A stretch of 33,743 bases of DNA from NCBI GenBank assembly GCA_029241965.1, contig JAPWVK010000114.1:1-33743 (forward strand). Direction: 5' to 3'. The translations under genes and the position numbers were made by a program. The stretch is from Candidatus Methanophagales archaeon (lineage in GTDB: Archaea > Halobacteriota > Syntropharchaeia > Alkanophagales > Methanospirareceae). Position 1 is the first letter of the stretch, and the number at the start of each line of letters is the position of its first letter. This document shows, in pieces, positions 26,649 through 33,743 of the stretch. The notes below the pieces were generated by a model. It searched no databases and was not told where the DNA came from. It worked only from the letters and a program-made list of their open reading frames with translations.

Positions 26649-28247
26649 TTAACCAGCTCTCAAATCATCTATCCCTGTTATTTTACCATCTTTCATGTGC
26701 GCTACTCTATCACAGACCATGTCAACAAAATCCATGTCATGGGAGACAACCAAGAAAGTAATGCCCAAATTTTCCCGCGCCGCACGTATCGAATCAGCAA
26801 CGAAATTCTTCGTTATCGGGTCCATTGTACCCGTTGGCTCATCGAGTATGGCTATCGCCGGTTCTTTCATCAATATCTGAGCGAGGACTATCCTCTGCCT
26901 TTCCCCCGCGCTTAGTTTTGTATGATCTTTGGATAGTATCTCCTCGGCGTCCTTATCGCTAAATCCTATCCCTTCTAAAATAAACTTCACTTTTATGCTC
27001 GCAAGCTCCTCGGGTACCTTCACGCCTATGCAACTTGTGAGGTTCTCTAATACCGTCTTATCGGGATACAGCGAATATTCCTGGTGTAACATAGACACGT
27101 GTGTTGCAGTTTGCTCTCCAGATCCAGGAGTAGTAGCACTCCATGAAATCCAAACACCTGTATCCGCTACCTTTCCTACTTCGATCCACTTTTCGCCTGC
27201 TCTTATCTGGACAGACCCCCCTGTTACAGGGTCTATTTGCGTTATAATCCGTGCCAAGCTCGTTTTTCCAGAACCACTTTTTCCTAATAGCCCAAATATC
27301 TCGTTCTCATTTATTGTTAGCGAAACGTCATCCACTGCCTTTACCATCCCTCGCCATACGGAATAATAATATTTCTTACAATGCTCTATCTTTATCTTCG
27401 GCTCGCCAATCTTCTTATACTCTTCTCGCTCTATTTCACTAATTTGTTTCTCAAATTCTGCTACTACCGCCTTTGAATCTCCGTATTTCACTATTTCTCC
27501 CTGCTCAAGCCATAACGTCTTTTCTGTTAGTTCGTTAATGACGTACGGCCAGTGAGAAGTGACAACCATCGCCATTCCCCCCTTTGTACTGTCATTCAGC
27601 GCTTTGTGCACGAGCTTTGCAGTTTCAAAATCTAACGTACCCGTGGGCTCATCAGCCAGCAGTAACATTGGGTCTAACGCCAGTTGCCTCGCAAGCACTA
27701 CCCTCTGTTTCTCTCCACCGCTAAGGTCACTCGCTGGAAAGGTTACCCGATGAATCATTCTCACTGCTTTCAGCAGGTCATAAGCTCTTCTAAATCTCTT
27801 ATTCGCTGGGTACTTCCTACTCTCCAATGCTTGTAATACGTTATATATGACGGAATCATCACCGTATAGACCAAAAGTGCGCTGTAGCATGATGGCGACA
27901 CTTCTTCTCACTTTCCTCCTCGTTTCTTTATCCTTCCAGTAATCTATCTCCTGCAACTCCAGCACTGTTCCACACTTGATACACGCCTCTCCTACTTTAC
28001 TCGGTGCTCCTACCCACTCACAGGAAGGACAAACAGCCACTCTGAATATCATTTCACCCGAAGTGGGTGCGTACTCCTCTGTCCCTCTCAGCATGTGAAG
28101 CAAAACCGATTTCCCGGCACCACTCTTCCCCAGTAGTCCCAACGGCTCTCCTTCTCTTATATCCACACTCACGTTCTTCAGTACTTCTTTGCCATCGAAT
28201 TCCTTGCATATATCACGGATTTTTACTAATGGTTCCTTTTCACTCAT
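26649..28247 (-). CDS. atwA: Methyl-coenzyme M reductase system component A2 (dual ABC ATPase), copy 2
   Basis: Two Walker A ([22 protein letters not shown]), [16 protein letters not shown], zinc-finger insert [21 protein letters not shown]. Confidence 0.93.
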   Translation of the reverse strand: MSEKEPLVKIRDICKEFDGKEVLKNVSVDIREGEPLGLLGKSGAGKSVLLHMLRGTEEYAPTSGEMIFRVAVCPSCEWVGAPSKVGEACIKCGTVLELQEIDYWKDKETRRKVRRSVAIMLQRTFGLYGDDSVIYNVLQALESRKYPANKRFRRAYDLLKAVRMIHRVTFPASDLSGGEKQRVVLARQLALDPMLLLADEPTGTLDFETAKLVHKALNDSTKGGMAMVVTSHWPYVINELTEKTLWLEQGEIVKYGDSKAVVAEFEKQISEIEREEYKKIGEPKIKIEHCKKYYYSVWRGMVKAVDDVSLTINENEIFGLLGKSGSGKTSLARIITQIDPVTGGSVQIRAGEKWIEVGKVADTGVWISWSATTPGSGEQTATHVSMLHQEYSLYPDKTVLENLTSCIGVKVPEELASIKVKFILEGIGFSDKDAEEILSKDHTKLSAGERQRIVLAQILMKEPAIAILDEPTGTMDPITKNFVADSIRAARENLGITFLVVSHDMDFVDMVCDRVAHMKDGKITGIDDLRAG

Positions 28248-28297
28248 TTTTCCTTTCCTCCTTCATATTATATTATACATTATCCAATGAACTGTTT

Positions 28298-29899
28298 TTA
28301 CAGATCCCTAAAATCCTCTATCTCCGTTACTTTTCCCATTTCCATCTTCGCTACTCTATCACATACCTTCTCCGCGAAATCAAGGTCATGCGTGACAATT
28401 ACGAAAGTTATCCCTAAATTCTCACGTGCCTTTCTTATCGTTTCTCCCACGTATTTCTTTGTCACCGGGTCCATCGTTCCCGTTGGTTCATCAAGCACCG
28501 CAATATTAGGCTCTTTCATTAATAACTGTGCAATAAGTATCCGCTGTTTCTCGCCTACGCTCAGTTCTTCATGTGTCTTTGGTAAAATCTCCGCTATTTC
28601 TTCATCGTCGAATCCCACTCCTTCGAGCACAAATCTTACCTTCATCTTTGCCAGGTCGTCGGGCATATCCAGACCTATGCCGTGCGTGAGGTTCTCCCAC
28701 ATCGTGAGTTTTGGAATCAACGAATACTCTTGGTGTAACACCCCTACAAAATGTGATTTCCACTCGGTTGTGCCGCCTGAAATTACTCCATGGTCTATGA
28801 ACGTCCCGGAATCCCCCTTTGATGCCTCATACCATCTATCTCCGACTCGCACCCACGCCTTGCCACCTGTTCCCGCGTCCAAATGGCATACAATCCGCAT
28901 TAAACTCGTCTTCCCCGCACCACTATGCCCTACAACCCCGAATATCTCATTCTCATTTACTTCAAGCGAAACGTCATCCACTGCCTTTACTACGCCTCGC
29001 GATGCCGAGAAGTAATACTTCTTCAGCCTTTCCATTCTTATCACAGGATCGCCGAACTTTTTAAACTCCTCTCGCTCTATTTCTCCTACTTCCTTCTCAA
29101 AAGCAGTCACCACCTCATCAGTATCGCCATATTCCACTATCTCGCCTTTATCAAACCATACTGTTTCCTCTGTCAGTTCTCTAATCACATAAGGCCAATG
29201 AGAGGTGACGAGGAATGTTGTTCCACCCCTGGTGGTTTCTATCAGTGCGCGATGCACCACCTTTGCCGTCTCGTGGTCTAACGTTCCCGTGGGCTCGTCC
29301 GCTAAAAGCAGAACAGGTGCCAGCGCTAACTGCCGCGCAAGTACCATCCTCTGCTTCTCGCCACCACTGAGGTCTCGCGTATCCGGCATGTTCACACGAT
29401 GCAGCATCTTTACGGATTCCAGAATTTCATATACCTTCTTCAGCCGCTTACTCTTTGGATATTTAGTCCGCTCTAAAGCCTCTAAAATATTCCAGATGAC
29501 GCCCTCGTCACTGTATAAAGCGAAACTACGCTGTAGCATGATAGCAATCGCACTTTTTAGTGTCCGCCTCATCTCCTTATCCTGCCAGAAATTCACTTCT
29601 TTAAACTCAAATTCCGTACCACACTTCGGACACTTATCGCCTACCCTGCTCGGTCCCTCTAACCACGTACAGGAGGGGCAATACGCTATCCTGAATATTA
29701 CATCACCGCTATCCGGTGCGTATTCATCAGTGCCTCGGAGCATACGAAGCAATACAGATTTCCCCGCGCCGCTCTTTCCAAGCAGCCCTAACGGCTCCAG
29801 CTCTTTTATATTAAGACTCACGTTCTTCAGCACCGTTTTGTCTTCAAACTTCTTGCTCACGTTTCTAACTTCTATAAACGTCTCTTTCTCTTCGCCCAT
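28298..29899 (-). CDS. atwA: Methyl-coenzyme M reductase system component A2 (dual ABC ATPase), copy 1
   Basis: [22 protein letters not shown], insert CPSCTWLEGPSRVGDKCPKCG; clear full-length paralogue of 26649-28247. Confidence 0.93.
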   Translation of the reverse strand: MGEEKETFIEVRNVSKKFEDKTVLKNVSLNIKELEPLGLLGKSGAGKSVLLRMLRGTDEYAPDSGDVIFRIAYCPSCTWLEGPSRVGDKCPKCGTEFEFKEVNFWQDKEMRRTLKSAIAIMLQRSFALYSDEGVIWNILEALERTKYPKSKRLKKVYEILESVKMLHRVNMPDTRDLSGGEKQRMVLARQLALAPVLLLADEPTGTLDHETAKVVHRALIETTRGGTTFLVTSHWPYVIRELTEETVWFDKGEIVEYGDTDEVVTAFEKEVGEIEREEFKKFGDPVIRMERLKKYYFSASRGVVKAVDDVSLEVNENEIFGVVGHSGAGKTSLMRIVCHLDAGTGGKAWVRVGDRWYEASKGDSGTFIDHGVISGGTTEWKSHFVGVLHQEYSLIPKLTMWENLTHGIGLDMPDDLAKMKVRFVLEGVGFDDEEIAEILPKTHEELSVGEKQRILIAQLLMKEPNIAVLDEPTGTMDPVTKKYVGETIRKARENLGITFVIVTHDLDFAEKVCDRVAKMEMGKVTEIEDFRDL

Positions 29900-30048
29900 G
29901 TCTCCTTACCTCCTTACCCTTTGTTTTTTTTAATCTCTATCACGGAAAATAACAAACGCCATAATCTTGGCATTCATATTGCATAAAAATGCCATTTCCT
30001 TATTTATGTTTAACGTTTATTCTTCACTTAAAAACTTTTCTTATTTTT

Positions 30049-30417
30049 TCACCGCCTCTTCTTTAACACCACTATATCGGGTCTCGGAGAAGCTTTAGAA
30101 CCCGCGAACTCTTGCTTACATCGCTCACACAATTCCCTCACGGTAAGCGTAACGACTTCTTCCGACCCTGGTAACTTCCTCGCATAGATGAACTCCGGCT
30201 CTACACCCACCGATTTGCTTAATTCGCTCAGTATCGCATTTATCTTCTCCTTAAACACATCCACATCTTCGCTCTGTAGTCCTCTCAGGTCCGCGGCGAA
30301 TCCGACACAGCCGCATACCATCCCGAATACTTTCGCCTCGGGCACGAATATGTTCCCTACTAATTTCCTCAACTCTTCCTCGAGCTTCCCCCTACAATCA
30401 CCTATTTCTTCTTTCAC
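30049..30417 (-). CDS. Conserved-looking small protein of unknown function, coupled to U32 gene
   Basis: 122 aa with CGCVGFAADLRGL and CERCKQEF; 4-bp overlap with upstream U32 gene. Confidence 0.6.
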   Translation of the reverse strand: MKEEIGDCRGKLEEELRKLVGNIFVPEAKVFGMVCGCVGFAADLRGLQSEDVDVFKEKINAILSELSKSVGVEPEFIYARKLPGSEEVVTLTVRELCERCKQEFAGSKASPRPDIVVLKKRR

Positions 30418-31430
30418 TTTTTTATCACCTTCAACACATTACTCGTTAGTTCATCGCAATACCTGCATTCATCACATATCTTTTTGCAGTTCTTCCATTG
30501 ACTTATACACCCATCCATGAGTGCGTTATCTACGTAAAATGTATACCTCAGTTCAGATGGGCAATCAAGAACTTCAAGCAGGTTTCCTTTGAGTTCTCTA
30601 TGATGATATGCCACCATGCAATTTAAAATCCAGCTTACCGTATTCGCTCTACCCGAGATCTTGAAGCCATCAATGCCTATCGCCTCGTAGTCCTTCAAGT
30701 CCTCAGGTCTTATCCAGGGCGACCTTATAATCTGCGATGGATCCCTAACACGGATGGATATGCACTTGTCAAAATAATAATCGCCAAATGTATTCGGCGG
30801 TTGCTCCTGTGGAGAAGAAGAGCGAGCTGCGGTTATATGCGAGAATAGGTTGAAATGCGCATGCCTGAAAGGGCACTTATACAGACAGCCTTCGTTCACG
30901 AGTACCCTGATGTCGCAATGGACAGCCTTCTTTATCGCTTCTAACATCCCAAAGTCCCGGTTTATGTTTGTGTCCACGGCGATTGCATCAGCTCCAAGTG
31001 CTTCGAAGAATTCAGCACGCTGTGGCGAATCCACATGTGCCACGCATGATATGACGGTCTCCATCGAGTAATCTCTTAAAAGCTCGACAAGATACGGCTC
31101 TGCCACCGTAACGCCATCCACTCCTGCTTTATCCAGCTCGTTGAAATACCACTCAAACGTCTTATAACCCTGGAATGTTAGATGATAGCCACCCAGGCAT
31201 GAAGCATTCATTATGATATTCAGCTTTACCCCGTGCTGATGTGCATACGCGGTTTGTTCCTTCACCTCATCAATACGTGCTGCATGTAGTGTCGCTCTTC
31301 CGCTGCCCATCACCTCGGGCGAGCCGGCCATATAAACCTCCGCTACGTCTTTCAGACCCTCGGACTCTTTACACTCCAGTATCTCCTGCAACGCTGCGAA
31401 GTGCCCGGGATGCGGAATTATTAATCTCAT
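30414..31430 (-). CDS. Peptidase U32 family protein (UbiU/UbiV-type Fe-S candidate)
   Basis: VNEGCLYKCPFRHAHFN and C-terminal CKKICDECRYC. Confidence 0.88.
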   Translation of the reverse strand: MRLIIPHPGHFAALQEILECKESEGLKDVAEVYMAGSPEVMGSGRATLHAARIDEVKEQTAYAHQHGVKLNIIMNASCLGGYHLTFQGYKTFEWYFNELDKAGVDGVTVAEPYLVELLRDYSMETVISCVAHVDSPQRAEFFEALGADAIAVDTNINRDFGMLEAIKKAVHCDIRVLVNEGCLYKCPFRHAHFNLFSHITAARSSSPQEQPPNTFGDYYFDKCISIRVRDPSQIIRSPWIRPEDLKDYEAIGIDGFKISGRANTVSWILNCMVAYHHRELKGNLLEVLDCPSELRYTFYVDNALMDGCISQWKNCKKICDECRYCDELTSNVLKVIKK

Positions 31431-32428
31431 TTGATTATAGTTAACGCCTCCTTTGTTAGTTCGTTACAATAGCCACATTCGCCACAGACTTTGCGGCAGT
31501 TCTTCCAGTGGTCTATTGCACCTTCCAGCTTTTCGGTATCTATATAAAACATATCCCTGAGCATTTGTGGACAGTCCAGGATGTCCAGCAGGTTGCCCTT
31601 GAACGACCGTTGAGAATAGAACCTCATGCAATCTATAATCCAGTTCACCGCTTTCGTACGTCCGGATAGCTTGAAACTCGTTATGCCGATTGCTTCGTAA
31701 TCTTTTAAATCTTCTGGTCTAATCCACGCCGACTTTAATATTTGAGTGGGGTCTCTCAAGCGGATGTTTATGCACTTATCGAAATAGAAATCGGGAGCGA
31801 AAAGCGGGAAGCGCGGTTGATTTAGACTGCTAAGATGCGAGGCAAGGTTGTAATGCGAATACCTGAATGGGCACCGGTACAAACACCCCTCGTTCACTAT
31901 CAGCTTAACTTCGCAATTAACCGCCTTTACTATCCCTTCCAAAACCTTAAAATGCCGGTTTATGTTCGTATCTACGGTTATCACATCAGCACCGAGGTCT
32001 TCAAAGAATTTAGCACGCTGTGGCGATTCAACATAAGATAAAACGGATACGATGGTCTTCATCGGGAAATCACGTAGAAGCTCTACGAGATACGGCTCCG
32101 CGACTATTATACCATCCACACCTGCTTTGTTCAGTTCGTTGAAGTACCACGTAAACATCTTATAGCCCTCGAAAGTCAGGTGATGTGCCCCGGTACACGT
32201 GGAATTCATTACGATATCCATTTTTATACCGTGCTGGTGTGCATATTCGGTCTGTTCCTTTATTTCTTCTATTAGTGGCGCATGCAGCACGCCTCTTCCG
32301 CTACCCATCACTTCTGGAGAGCCACCCATGAAGACTTCGCCCACTTCATTCAAACCCTCTGCTTCTTTTACTTCTATTATATCCTTCAAAGCATCGAAAT
32401 GTCCCGGATGTGGAATCATTAACTGCAT
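31427..32428 (-). CDS. Peptidase U32 family protein, paralogue
   Basis: VNEGCLYRCPFRYSHYN, CRKVCGECGYC; 4-bp overlap with 30414-31430. Confidence 0.88.
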   Translation of the reverse strand: MQLMIPHPGHFDALKDIIEVKEAEGLNEVGEVFMGGSPEVMGSGRGVLHAPLIEEIKEQTEYAHQHGIKMDIVMNSTCTGAHHLTFEGYKMFTWYFNELNKAGVDGIIVAEPYLVELLRDFPMKTIVSVLSYVESPQRAKFFEDLGADVITVDTNINRHFKVLEGIVKAVNCEVKLIVNEGCLYRCPFRYSHYNLASHLSSLNQPRFPLFAPDFYFDKCINIRLRDPTQILKSAWIRPEDLKDYEAIGITSFKLSGRTKAVNWIIDCMRFYSQRSFKGNLLDILDCPQMLRDMFYIDTEKLEGAIDHWKNCRKVCGECGYCNELTKEALTIIK

Positions 32429-32531
32429 TTTTTATCTCTTGCTCAATACTAATTTCATATTGGATTTATAATAAATAAACTCATGATTTTTTTCTTTATT
32501 GTCCAAAAGGTCGGTAATTGTAGGACTGTCT

Positions 32532-33302
32532 CTAAACACATAAAATAGCCCATATAAGCAGTGCCAAACATCTTGCGAGCTCGTTAGACGCACCAACGAC
32601 ATCACCGGTTACCGCACCGAAATTCATTTTCGCAACGTAAGAGCTAAAAACTGCAACTATGATGCCACTAAACACGATGAAAAACCGAACCGAGAACGAA
32701 GTAAAGATTAAAGAAATAAGCACGGCAGAAATAAGCGCAAACAGGTATTTCGGCATAGTAGTGGAACGTATAAACAAAGCACCCATTCCTGACTCAATAT
32801 CGGATCCTCTGCCAAGTAACAAGCAGGTATTCATACTTAGCTTTGCTGAAACTTCTGCGATTACGAATACCGCCGCGAATTTGTAAAAAGCGTCTAAATC
32901 AAGGCTAACAGTACCCTCGGTTGCACCTAATGTATCAATAGCAAAAAAACTCAAGAGGGTAACAAATACAACGGCGAATACCCCTGCTATTCCTATCTTA
33001 ACGTCCTTCATCGCATTGTGCTTTTTTCTGCTGTCGCCACTTGCCATTAGTCCGTCAAAGAAATCAGCTAAGCCGTCTAAGTGTATCAAGCCGGTGACAA
33101 GATAAATTGCGAGTAGTGTGAACAAAGCTGCTATTTCTGGTGCCGAACCGAAAAAACAGAAAGAGACAAAAGCTACTACGGCGACGAATAAGCCAATAAA
33201 TAAAGCAGCGAGTGGGAATAGGTACGTCTTTGCTGCTACTGCTTCTATTCTTGTCTGTTTTCGTATGGGTATTCGCGTTAAGAAGCTGATTATGTCGTGC
33301 AT
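32532..33302 (-). CDS. cobS: Adenosylcobinamide-GDP ribazoletransferase (cobalamin synthase)
   Basis: FLTRIPI..., TGLIHLDGLADFFDGLMASGDSRKKHNAMKDVKIGIAGV; likely ATG at 33302. Confidence 0.93.
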   Translation of the reverse strand: MHDIISFLTRIPIRKQTRIEAVAAKTYLFPLAALFIGLFVAVVAFVSFCFFGSAPEIAALFTLLAIYLVTGLIHLDGLADFFDGLMASGDSRKKHNAMKDVKIGIAGVFAVVFVTLLSFFAIDTLGATEGTVSLDLDAFYKFAAVFVIAEVSAKLSMNTCLLLGRGSDIESGMGALFIRSTTMPKYLFALISAVLISLIFTSFSVRFFIVFSGIIVAVFSSYVAKMNFGAVTGDVVGASNELARCLALLIWAILCV

Positions 33303-33394
33303 TGTTTTAGTTATCTGAATTTGTGTATATGTTACTTTTTCGTCGGTAAAGGCGTATGTGTCTGCTGCACTTCCGCAACAACGCAGTATGTTAA

Positions 33395-33598
33395 TCGGGG
33401 CGAACCTATTCATGTAACAATAATAGTACAGGTAACAATGCGCGCAACGATGGATACTGCATTTACATCTACTTTTACAGCAACAATAACACCTTTACAG
33501 ACAACAATATCATCAACAACAACTATTTAGGCATCAGCCTCCGCTATTCCCACAGCAACAAAATCTATCTCAATAAGAAAAGTATATATTTAGATTAG
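33395..33598 (+). pseudogene. NosD-like right-handed beta-helix repeat fragment
   Basis: CNNNSTGNNARNDGYCIYIYFYSNNNTFTDNNIINNNYLGISLRYSHSNKIYLNKKSIYLD*; no start codon visible. Confidence 0.6.
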
Positions 33599-33743
33599 AT
33601 AGTTGTATTTGTATAGCTCCCCCCTATTTTAGAACTTCCCCTGCAATATTCATGCAATATGTGATATGTAACGCATTAACTCGTTAGTTGGAGTGGATAC
33701 TTAGCCTATTTAAATATACAGCATATTATTACTTGATGGGAAA

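Noticed and set aside
27251-29933. Plus-strand ORFs of 60-242 aa opposite the AtwA genes
   Set aside because: Antisense shadows of long, strongly supported minus-strand CDSs.
33297-33530. 77-aa Thr-rich ORF
   Set aside because: Low-complexity frame overlapping the NosD-like remnant; the other frame gives a recognisable protein pattern.

Overview
Archaeal window, most likely from a methane/alkane-metabolising euryarchaeote. The lineage inference (ANME-1/Methanophagales-like) rests on McrC, two tandem component-A2 (AtwA) ATPases, methanogenesis marker 3, multiheme c-type cytochromes and ThyX; no marker gene was searched. Layout from left to right: an IS630-like transposase 5' end abuts two paralogous multiheme cytochromes, the first lacking its 5' end. 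An orphan NorD/CbbO-like VWA protein follows. A toxin-antitoxin/defence-flavoured island spans about 4.3-8.5 kb (relBE remnant, hicBA, nitroreductase, HEPN/MNT pair, DUF4062-TIR-TPR protein). Next is a cluster of palindromic MITE-like repeats (9.3-9.85 kb). A core block follows: VLRF1-like release factor, CobD/HisC-like aminotransferase, PyrI, tRNA-Phe, TldD, methanogenesis marker 3, ThyX. Then a GT-C glycosyltransferase and a second accessory region (18.5-21.1 kb) with a decayed PIN toxin/antitoxin pair, two overlapping NDT/TIR-like genes bracketed by imperfect 19-bp inverted repeats, and a trypsin-like protease. The right third holds class III RNR (NrdD), three tiny Cys-rich proteins plus an Lrp regulator, the McrC/AtwA/AtwA cluster with a GATase-like gene, a tandem U32 peptidase pair, CobS and a NosD-like beta-helix remnant. 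The best candidates for something undescribed are the protease + double NDT/TIR-like module, the dispersed palindromic repeat family, and the GATase-like gene overlapping mcrC. All family calls come from reading motifs by eye; no database searches were run.
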